Positions 48,401-60,400 of a DNA stretch of 64,000 bases are shown here, piece by piece; position 1 is the first letter of the stretch; each line of letters begins with the position of its first letter. The notes under the pieces were generated by a model. The model was not told the origin of the DNA, did no database searches, and saw nothing but the letters and a program-made list of their open reading frames with translations. This DNA comes from Brachypterus glaber (Eukaryota; Arthropoda; Insecta; Coleoptera; Kateretidae). The stretch is from the NCBI GenBank assembly GCA_958510825.1, contig OY294049.1, forward strand, positions 2,604,001 through 2,668,000, given 5' to 3'. Made by a program: the position numbers and the translations under genes.

Positions 48401-51400
48401 TACTATTTACCTTAGAAGAGCACCCAAAACTTCAGCACGGTGATAACCAAAAGTCATATATTTTGTAGCCGACTTTCTTGAGATCCAAATGGCCAACAAC
48501 GAAATTAAGAATCCTACAAAATCTGAGAATAAATGCGCAGCATCTGTCATAATAGCCAAACTTCCAGCCAGATAGCCCCCTACAACCTCAGCCACCTAAA
48601 CAACAAGCCGCGTATTTAGGACTATTTTAGTATTAAAGTAAATTAATGCATGTACTTAATTAGCTAAATATTTAAAAGCAGTCTTACACCAGGCAAGTTT
48701 CATGATATGCAAGAAGAAATCGGCCAATAGAATCGTTCGAATTTATCAGGTGTACAAATAAGTTTCCACCGTTTTCTATTAAAAATTAGGAATTTATTGT
48801 GAAAGAACGGTACATTATGTTTTATTCAAAGTAATGTCCATCACTAGCCACTGCATTTACCCATCTTTTTGGCAGCATTCGGATCCACGTCGGAAGAACT
48901 CTTCATCTTTTGAGGCTATCCACGAATCGACCCAATTTTTGGTATCTTCATATGATGTAAAGCGCTGCTCATACAGACCATGTGACATCGACTGTAACAA
49001 GTGATAGTCGGAAGGGGCAATGTCTAGTGAATAAGGCGGGTGGGGTAGGACTTCCAAATTAAGTGTCCTCTCTATGAGTCATTAACCATGTACAAGTGAC
49101 TCACTGAGTGTTAACACCGTCGACATGACATTCCGCTTGGTTAACAATAGTTTCCCTGGTAGCAAAATAACATGACATTCACGTGAAAGCCACGTTAATA
49201 TGTGACATGTGATGTTAAGATTTTAGTCTCATTTAACAAGAATGTAGCATGGTGAGGATGTCCTAAGTCCGCCCCTAATAACATCACACAATGACATCCC
49301 GAAAATAACGTGTTTGTGACATCATAAATCCACATTCCTGTTATATCTAATATCTTATGGATGCCGTTACTGTTACTTTAATATTTAAATAATATCCTAG
49401 GATATTACCTTTTTCTAAATTAAAACCATTAAAAACGCTATAACCCTATAAAAAATCGGATTTAAAATCAATCAGTAATTGAAACAAACAGATAGATTCT
49501 AAATACGAAATTGCAGATTAAGCGGAGAATATATTCCTTTAATCCGTGTCCGTGGTCTTGAGAAGCCCAGCAGAGCCCCCTATCCATTGGAAATCGTATA
49601 ATGTGTATACAATTTCCTTATAATAATTTACTCTATCAACATCATCTTATATCGATTTTTTTGCTTCGAACGTCGGTGAGAAGCAAAATAACATGACATT
49701 CACGTGAAAGCCACGTTAATATGTGACATGCGATATATTCACAGCGTTGCTAAATATTTGTTAATAAAAAACATGTTTGTCACGTCACACGTGTTACGTT
49801 GCAAATGTGATGTTAAATACATGCTAGTTTTCAATATTATGTGATGTTATGATTTAGTTTAAAAATACACCCAAAAGTGATGTTAATTTCTTGTAATATA
49901 ACATCCCTTGCTACCTTGCTACCCTTGCTACCTTGCTACCCTTTAATTAAAGTGTCTATTTACTTGAAAAGAGAGTTTTTTAAAATTCTAATTTTTGCAC
50001 GCCCCCGGTAAATGGCTACTTTGATCCGGGCTATACTAATAATAGTTTTAGTCAATTATATCATGAAACTTGCCTTATGCAAGAGCGCCTTAAAGTATGC
50101 TTTGTTTTATTTATTTTTGTTTTATGCTCTTAAGAAGAGTTATTTCCAAATTTAGGCTTATATGAGCAATTAAAATTTAAGAAAGTTATCTATCTGTCGT
50201 TAAAATCAAATGGACAGGAAACAGTGAATAGTACCATTTCATCCTTTTTGGGAATCATCAGCACTGTGTATCCTGTATGTTGCTAATATTCAAATAAAAC
50301 GTTAGATAGATATAAAAGCATGGTGCCATCTATTGATGTGGTCACTGTTATCTGTTCACTTGTTCCCAAAAGGCAAATCGCCACAATTTAGGGTGTACAG
50401 TAACGTGCATTCAAAATGCCACGGACCTAAACCATAAGGATGAAATGGTACTATTCACTGTTTCCTGTCCATTTGATTTTAACGACAGATAGATAACTTT
50501 CTTATATATATTTTTCGGTTATTAACCGACAAACGTGCAGTATATATTTTTATAGACTGTCAATTCTTAACTTATTTAACTCTTCTTAACCGGCTAAAGG
50601 TTCATATAATGGTTTAGGTCCGTGGCATTTTGAATGCACGTTACTGTACACCCTAAATTGTGGCGATTTGCCTTTTGGGAACAAGTGAACAGATAACAGT
50701 GACCACATCAATAGATGGCACCATGCTTTTATATCTATCTAACGTTTTATTTGAATATTAGCAACATACAGGATACACAGTGCTGATGATTCCCAAAAAG
50801 GATGAAATGGTACTATTCACTGTTTCCTGTCCATTTGATTTTAACGACAGATAGATAACTTTCTTATATATATTTTTCGGTTATTAACCGACAAACGTGC
50901 AGTATATATTTTTATAGACTGTCAATTCTTAACTTAATTAAAATTTACTAGTTATATTGTTAAAGGCTTTTTAGTATTATTTTTTCAAAGTCTTACCATA
51001 AAAATAAAACATAAGACTAAGGCGGATAGAATTTTCTTCCATGCCCGGCTATCATCACGCCTTGAGACATCATCATGACAATGATACTCTGCATTATGTT
51101 CTCCATAAAAATCCTGAAAAATACACATATTTAAAATACGTTATTGTAACTATATAGATGTAGCACAAGTGTAGATGACCTCTAGTAGAGGTGCCCGTGT
51201 CACGTCGCCGCACAGGGGGAAATAGCGGCCAAAAATATCTCAAATATGGTTTTATAAAGGTAACGTTATTCCAATTTTTGTCTTATATCAGTAAAAATCG
51301 AGGGGCTGACCGCGTCTGAAATTTGTACAAAAGAGTTCCTTTTTGAAAAGAGTTCCTCTGAGTTCCTTCGGAGTTCCTCCACAGTTCCTCCGAGTTCCTT

Positions 51401-54400
51401 GGGAGTTCCTCCTGTGTTCCTTAAGAGTCCCTCTCTGGAAGGGGTAATTTTTGACAAATAAGCCGTAGAAATTACCGCTATACAAGCACTACTGCCAATA
51501 AAATTGTGCTTTCCAAAAAGAGCAAAAAAAAGTTATTGTCGGTCTATCGGTCGGTTGATCTGTCGGTCGTTCTGCCAGGGAAATCTTGTAGTCACACCAG
51601 AAAAAAATCTAAGAGGGGCTCAGCCCCCACGGATGCACCCTCAAAAAAAAGCTTTGTGACTGACGGTTTCAACCAAAACATGGCGCACCTACAAAAAAAA
51701 GAAATGGCGCCCAAAATATACCTTCGTGAAAAAAAGCTTTGTCCCTGACGCTTACAAACATGGCGCCCTTCAAAAAAAAAAAAATTGCGCCACAAAATTT
51801 ACTTTAAGAAAAAAGCTTGTCCCTTGTAGTTTCTACCAAACATGGCGACCCTGCAAAAAAATGGTAGGTGACTTAAAAATACCAGGGAGAGCTCATCCAA
51901 ACTATAAGCCAATATTTATAATGTGGATGTTTTGATAAGGTGTTTGTAAAGGCTTATCTAGTTTGAAAATAAAACGTTAATGCGCATGGGTAATAAATAA
52001 TAATTTTTTCTGACTTCTTAAGAGTTCCTTCGGAGTTCCTTTGGCTTGTACAAAAGATTTCCTCGCGGTCAGCCCCTCGGTAAAAATGTTACGTACACTT
52101 AAAAAATTATAAACTTATGAAATGTTAATTGGATTACATTTTTAACAATGATCTAGGCCTAAAGTGGCGTTACCGCGTTACATGGGGGGGTGGGGGTCAA
52201 AAATGGCGAAATTTTTCGTCCTCGAACCGTAAAATTTCACCTTCAAATGATTTTTTCTCGAAAACGGGTAATCCTACAGTATTACAACAAGAGTACCTTT
52301 TTTATATATTTTGACCTGAGGAATCACATTCCAAAAATAAAATTACAAAAAAGTTACACAGAAAAAAGTTTAAGACAAAAAACTTATAAGGCACCCCCAT
52401 TTCGCACACCCCTTCTTAAAATAAGTACATGAAAATAACATACTAAGATAGGTTAGTTCACGTGTAAAACCTCGTTGCTATATCTCAAAGGGTTCCTGAG
52501 TTATAGGGTGATGAAAAAAAAAATAAAAAACCGATCTGATTCATATTCATATTATAGTTAGTACTACTCATAGTACCACATAACCATATTTTAATTTTAA
52601 AATTTTTCTCAACTGTATCAAGTAGAGAACTTCAAATGTTTTCCAACCCCCTGGATGCACCAAATTGCACGCCGCAAGCTTATTTTTCAACATGTCGTAA
52701 CTCAGTTATTTTTAAAGCAATTTTATTGATTAAATATAAACTTTATTCTTTTTTTATCACTAAAAACTTTTTTAAAATTAGCCATTTTAGTTAGTAAAAA
52801 AAAACATGCAAAAATTTTCGCCTGCGGCGCCATTTTAATCCTGAGCCCACCCGTATACGCCCTTGTTTTCCCGTCATAGAACTTTTTTTTTCCTGAAAAT
52901 TTCGATCGAATTATTCGTTCTTGAGTAACAAAAAACGTGACATCAGACGGATGAATGGACGAACATTTTCAAAGTTACTTATTTTTTCGAAGTTTCTTAT
53001 TTTTTCATGCAACACATTAAAGGTGACAAATTTTGTCTCCAAGAATTTTTTGTCTATGACGTTTTTTGGCGATTTTGGGAAATTTGAAACTTAATCAGAA
53101 ATATATGTAAAATATAGATAAGATTTGGTTTACTATTTTAAAAATACATATCTACACTATCAGCCTTGAAATATAAAAATTGTTTTTTTTTATATTTGGA
53201 AATAAAAAATATACTTAAAGTTTTATGCAGGTAGATATATTGATATCATGTTAATATAAGGAACTTTTATACAGGGTGTCTCAGAGTAAAATTTAGTTTT
53301 CAAACGTTCCCCCTATAAAAACTATAAAAGTTACAGATGGCGTACGAGTGTTAAAACGTGCGGATTATTAGTCTTTGTTATTAGTAAAAATGCGCGTTTA
53401 TCATAATGATAGACCCTTACTATAACATATAAAATTTCCAGCCATAAGCCATTTTATAGGGGTTTTTGTGCGTGGTATTTGTAAGAGCAATGAACATACG
53501 GTGTTTATACAGGGTGAATGTAAAGTATACATAGAAGAGTTAATCATAACTGAATAGTACAGGGTGATCCAGAATTCCCGCCCTCGTCATTTTTCTCGAA
53601 AATGGTAAGGGATATCAAAAAAAATCAAAAACCGTGTTATATAGTCTCACCTGTACTACAAGTTAAATACCGAATGACACTTTTATAATAATACTCGTTG
53701 GCTCTGTGGCGACCTCTATTATTTTTTCCCCATGGTACACGATTTTTTATTTATGAAATTAAAAAATCTTTAAATTAGAATAGTTCAGTTTCATATATTT
53801 TTTCTGGTCTCATTTATTTTCTAGTTATAGGCTGTCAAAATTTACTTAATTAATTGTTCCTAATTTTTTAACCATTGCAGGTATTAAAACAGTTTTGAAT
53901 GTGTTACCTTTAGCTTTATAAATACTAATTAATTTTAATAGGAAAACAGTTTATAAAAAAGGTACTAAGCGCCATCTCAACTCTAATTATCCATTATTTA
54001 AAAACTGAATTACTTCATTTGTGATTTGTAAGATGCAGGCATGCATTATATTAATGCTCGCATATTCGTTTTGTGCCTTATATTTAACTATTTTTTATAA
54101 AATAAATATATATATATATTTCTTTAAATTTTTTGGTATGCCCTCGTATTTTTCTCTTCATATTTTTTTGATTGTTACTATTTAAGTGTCATGTCAAATT
54201 CTTGGTAAATCTTTTCATGATAACAGTTTATTGTTGATACTATACCGGGGTTTATTAATAAAATTAAGCATATAAAAATTTACTTTTATTTAAAAAAGAG
54301 AAAAATAAGTCTGTCGCCCAGAACAAATAGGCAAAAATTAATAAAATGCTTTCCTGCATCTCACAAATCACAAATATAGTAATTTAGTTTTTAAATAACG

Positions 54401-57400
54401 GATAATAAGAGTTGTGATGGCACTTAGTACCTTTTTTAAATTGTTTATTAAAATTAATTAGTATTTATAAAGCTAAAGTAACACATTTGAAACTTTTTAA
54501 ATTTCTGCAATGGTTAAAAAATTAGGAGCAATTAATTAAGTGAATTTTGACAGCCTATAACTAGAAAACAAAGGAGCGCAGAAAAAAAAGACATGAAACC
54601 GAACTATTCTAATTTAAAGATCTTTTAATTTCATAAATAAAAAATCTTTTACCATGGGGAAAAAATATAGAGGTCGCCACAGGGCCAACAAGTATTATTA
54701 TGAAAGCGACATTCGATATTTAACTTGTAGTACAGGTGAGACTATAAAACACGGTTCCTGATTTTTTTTAATATCCCTTACCACTTTCGAGAAAAATGAC
54801 GAGGGCGGGAATTCTGGAACACCCTGTATCTATATTTTTGGAGAACGAAAAGCTCGATTTGTATTTTCAAAAACTTTTTTTTTTATTCAAAAAAGGCACT
54901 TTTTGAGAAATTTTGTTACCCCCGAGGTACCCACGTTACCTATACCACGACGTGGTAACCACGTAATGCTGGTGCCAACCCTTCAGGTTAATTAATACTT
55001 ATGTGATAAAATGGATAGCTACCTGTAGGTTAAAAATTAAAAAAAAATACACGGGAATCTTACACAAAAAAAAACTAATTGCAAAAAATACATTCGAGGA
55101 GTTTCTTCAAAAATGTATTACCTTTGTTTTAAAGGGACTTTCTATCTTCAAACTTCCAAACACATCTTGTTTTTAAACATTTTTTTTGTATAGAAAGAAA
55201 AAAGATATCATTGTGAAATTTTGTAGCTATGTTTATTTATATTTTTATTTTTTTTTAGATTTTTAAAGTGACATAATTAAAAAAAAAACATAAAAAAAGT
55301 TGGTTGCCATGATTCCGGCCGTTTGGATCGACTCAAATAAAAAACGGGAACTTATTCAGTATTGAAGTCGCTATATATAGCGACTATATATAGCGCTATC
55401 TAGAAGAAAATTTTTTGGTCAAAAAATAACAAAATGGCAGAGGGTTTTCTTGAAAATTTTTAAATAATTTTCGATACTGAATAATATCCCGTTTGGATGT
55501 TTAAAAAAAAAAAAAATTAAGGCAAAAAATGGCACTTTAAAAATCTAATTTTTTTTTTGTATTATTTAAATATAAATAAACATACCTACAAAATTTCACA
55601 ATTATATATTTTTTCTTTCTATATAAAAAAAATGTTTAAAAACAAAATATTTTTAAAATTTGAAGGTAGAACGACTCCTTAATAATTCTCCATACTTTAC
55701 ACTCACCCTGTATATAATTTTCACTTTTTTTTTAGAAAAAACACCGGATGTACGTCACTAAATTTCAACGTCCTGTATATAATAAACCAAAACGATTTTA
55801 CCTTCATTTGTCCAGCGCGTTTCCAATGATACTAGTATGTTAAAATTATTAGCAAATAATGAACAATAACTTTTTTAATAAATGGAACTCTGTAGTACAA
55901 ATAGCGATCAGCTTTACTTACACTCATTTTTTTTAACAACTACCTTATATATGTACTTATTTAGACAAATATTAGAAATCAATTGAATTTTATCATTTTG
56001 AAATCGAACGTGTTTCTGATAAATATTAAAAACAACCTCAGACATTTTTAGAAATTGTTATTTTTGCACCAAGGGGTCATTAGTTGCGTTAAAAAGATTT
56101 TTTTAATTTAAGGGTTCTTTCGGATAAAAAATTATACATATATACAGGGTTATTCACGGAAGTGGTCTATTAAAAGTTTATGGAGAACGAATAATTTTAA
56201 AAATCTGATATTTTGTACTTTGGGGTTTTTGAATATGGCCAATCGATTAAAAATATTTTTATGCTTATGTCACTTCCTGTTGTACCAGAAGTGGCACTTA
56301 ACTTCGATTTTTTAAATAGAACACCCTATATATTTTTTAATTTTTATATTCTCATTAAATTTGCTTTATTTTGATGTGTAATACTTTATGTCTATCCTTG
56401 GTAGTTTTTGAGTTATTCAAGTTTTTAGACAAAAAATAGCTAATTCAAGCACCCCTAAAAAAAAATAATTTCTCCTTTATTTTTGAAATTGGAGAAAAGT
56501 TGGTTTGTAGTTTACTCAATAATACTTACCCGAATTATCCTAAGCCGAAACAGAACCCAAAAATGTATATAGTGTGTCTCAGAAAGCAGGTAAAATCTAA
56601 CAAATTTAAAATAGCCATAACTCATTTTTTTTTAATGGCACCCTATAAATTTTTTTATTTACATAAATAAAGAATTAAATTTGCTTTAAAATGAATATAT
56701 ATATATATATATATAACATTAACCATTTTCGTACAAAAAACTCTTACGGTATATAACATATTCTGTAAGCGGATGACGGTATATGACACATACTGTAAGG
56801 GTTTTATTTTTAGCCGAATCAACGTAAATTGGGTATTAATTTACTATAAAATATTAAATTATTAGATGAAAATTAAATAATTAGATGTAAATTATTGTTT
56901 TTTATTAAAACTTTTGGTTATCATATAATTTTTAAGTATAAAAATATGAATATATAAAACTTCAGTCGTAGAAAAAGTATTGTCTGCAACACGTATATAA
57001 TGGCTATCCCTTACTCGTGCACCGACCCTCTCCCTCTCCGCTGTCGCGGCTCGGGTGACAAACATCCACTCGTTCGGAATATTATTCTACACTAGGGTAA
57101 TGCAAAAAAATGCACATTTTTTTATTTTTTGGAATTTTTTGGGGGCCCAAATTACTTTATTTGGTTTAGAAAGAAACTACGTAAAATTTTATCCAAAAAT
57201 ATTAACATTTAGAGGTGGCTCAAAACGGTTAAAAGTGGGAGAATATGTTAAAAAATATATATTTCTTGCATAGGAAACCGAATAACTGCAAAAAAAAAAT
57301 AAAACAATTTTAGTATATTAATGTTTTTTATAAATATATGTCATATACATAATATATTAACAATAATAATAATAATGCTTTCCCCGTACTATGACAGATA

Positions 57401-60400
57401 ATTGCTAAGAGATAATAGTTTTTTTCTGAATATTTTTTGTTGGATTTTTTTATTGTGAATTTTAAATGCAAAAAAATAAATTTCTGCTTAAAAAATTATC
57501 TGTCGGTTTTTATGCCTGACTTGTAAGATCAAATGACAAAAAAAATGTATTTTTGGACAATATGTAATCAGATCGAACTACAAATTGCCAAGGGTTTTTT
57601 AGCCTTAAAGGTCGCGTAAAATGATTTCCCAAAAACTTAAATTTATCCAGAGATGACAAATATAATTACCCTTACTTATTTACAACTTAATAAGGTTGAT
57701 ATGTGTAATTTTTAATGCCCTGTTTACTGTAATTGATATTGGAAGTAATTTCGAAAAATCCTATTTTAAGGCATAAATTTCAATAGTTGATTTTTTAAAA
57801 GGTTTTAAAAACGGTGTATGTTTTGCATTGGCCAAATTATGTTTTTTACTTTTAAAAAGCACACTTAGAACTAATTAGTTATGGTATTTATTTCTCACAC
57901 ACTTAAGCTATTGGGGCAAAATTGAGTCTTAAATATGCTATTTTTAGTCGTTTTTTGTTGTTTTTGAAGGATTTCAGACTCTTTTATTTATAGGAAATAT
58001 ATATTATAATTAAATAATACCACTAATTTTTAAAATATAGATTTGTGTTGTAACTAACTAAAAAAATAAAAATCTTAAATTATTATTCCCTTCCAAAAAA
58101 AAAAAATAATAAAAATTTGTCGTTTGTTGCTAGTGTAGGCTATTTTAAATATTCATAAAAATAGGTCAAATAATAAGAATTTTAAAAAACTTTTAAATGC
58201 GCTAAAAAGAAATAATTTTAAATTTTATAAAACTTTTTTAATCAATAAAATAGCTTAAAAAATAAGTAAATTACGACATGTTGAAAAATAAGCTCGCGGC
58301 GTGCAATTTGGTGCATTCTAAGGGCACGAATCAAGAAACACGATCTCTACTAGAAACAGTTGATTTTTTTTTTTAATTTCAATATTGTAATGTGGTACTA
58401 TAGAGTAGTACTAACTATAATATGAATTTGAAGCAGATCGGTTACAGGTTTATAGGTATAATGCACTAACTGTAAGGACGTGGAACGTTCTAAACTTTGA
58501 GCTTTTTGAGCCACCTCTAAATTTTAAAAATTTTTAATAAAATTTTATCTAGTTTCTTTCTACACCAAATAGAATAATTTGAGCTTTGGGCCCCCCTAAA
58601 AATATCATTTTGAATTTTTTTGCATCACCCTATTCTACACTGGACACAGAATATACTAAAAAAATGTATCGGATTGAACTGAATTTATTTTTATTTAATG
58701 CATTGTAATATGTATTCATAATATTAAAATGATGTAACTAAAACAAAACGAGCTAAGCGCCAAATATTTAGGAGCTCTTATTATTCACAGCACCTGCGTT
58801 AGAATCGAGGCGCAAGTCACAGGGACGGTTTTCGGCCCTTCGAGAAGCGATATGAGGCGATATCGGGGGCGATATCGAGGCGATATCGGGCGATCTCGAG
58901 GCGATATGGGCGATATTGTAAAAGGGCGATATTTCGTCCCGCAAACGAAGAGTGACTTGCCCCTCGGCTAGAATAGTTTCGAATTTTCCAAAATCGCCAA
59001 AAAAACGTTCTAGAAAAAAAATTCTTGGATACAAATGTGTTTCATGAAAAAATAAGAAACTTTGAAAATGTCTGTCCATCCGATTTCACGATTGTTGTGG
59101 ACACGATATTATCAATAAACTCAAGAACGAAAAATCCGATCGACTTGAAATTTACAGGTAAAATAAAGTTCTGAGTGGAAGTAAACTCCGTAAAAACAAA
59201 AAAGTTATGGAGGGTTAAACTTTTAAAAAAATCGAAAAAACTATCATCTTTAAAAATATTTATTTTCAAAATTTTTTCGTATTTTTTTTTGAAAAAAAAT
59301 TCTCTTTGAAAATTTTTTTTGAAAAATCTTTTTTTTTTCAAAAAATTTTCGTTTTTCAGAAAAATATGTTATTAAAAAAAAATAAAAAAATTGTTGATTT
59401 TTTTTTTCAAGTTTTTTATTTTTTTTATTTTTGTTTGGGAAAATACAATATACCATTTACTGCGAATAGTATATTATGGAATGCGCAGCATTACATATCT
59501 TCACGGCTTGTTTAACTATCTTTTTGCATATATTTGATAATTTTATTTAAAATGGGGTGTGATACATCATTTTAAAGCACTGTATGAAGGACCAAAATCA
59601 AAGAATACGAGGTTCGTTAATATTAAAAAATAAGTATTAATAAATTTATTTTTTTTAACATTATTTTCAATAAACGGAAAAAATAAAAATAAATGGTTAC
59701 ATACATGTATTTAATTTAATGACCCCAGTATTTGTGAGGAATTTTAAATAACAAATATATGTATCAACGATGTACTCATAGATGATAAGAATTTACGTGA
59801 TAATGGCATTTTAGAATTTACTGTTTTTATTAATTGTAATTCCTTGTTAAATAGGGGGACAATATTTAGTGGCGTACCTGTAAGGGCGTAGATGAGGGGG
59901 GTAATAGGGATAATAACCCCCTATAAGATTTTTTTTTTGTTTTATTCCCAAATAAAATAAGGGCTGTAGGCTATACCGGGTGTTTTAGGAAGGTGGTTCA
60001 CCCCCCTTTACTTTTTTACTTTTTTATGTAGGATCGTGAAATTTGCAGGAGCTATATTATGTATAATTTAGGATTTTTGACATGGTTACACATTTTTTGG
60101 AACAACCGGTTTGACCGGAAATAAATCGAACTTTCGATTGTTTAATGGAACACCCTGTATATTTTTACAATTTTCGATTTAAAAATCAATTCTGAGAACA
60201 AGCATGTGTTACTGAAATTTGGCACAGATTTAAATTTTTGTATTTTGCACGATATGGTCAACCAGATATATTTGATTAAAAAAATCGTGCCTCTTAAAAA
60301 AATTATAATTTTGCTTTCCCATTTTGAAAATTTTCAAAATTTCGGAAAGCCTTGTATTCGTGCAAAAATTTTCAAATTTTTTTTTTGCGTATTTTTGCGT

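Larger units (their letters stand above)
50182..50940. repeat. Hammerhead-bearing repeat: inverted, partial and full copies
   Basis: Three copies of one unit. A - strand copy is at 50182-50432. A + strand partial copy (50436-50573) starts inside the ribozyme motif. A + strand copy runs 50611-50940. The shared parts I compared by eye (ribozyme, ggtttaggtccgtggcattt, gacagatagataactttc) are identical. The unit has no ORF. It ends in a hairpin (cggttattaaccg) and an AT-rich stretch. Inverted plus head-to-tail partial copies are typical of self-cleaving retroelement RNAs, but the family is not one I can name. Confidence 0.85.

Noticed and set aside
59042..59515. Lys/Phe-rich ORFs on both strands
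   Set aside because: Products of long A and T runs; composition artefacts.
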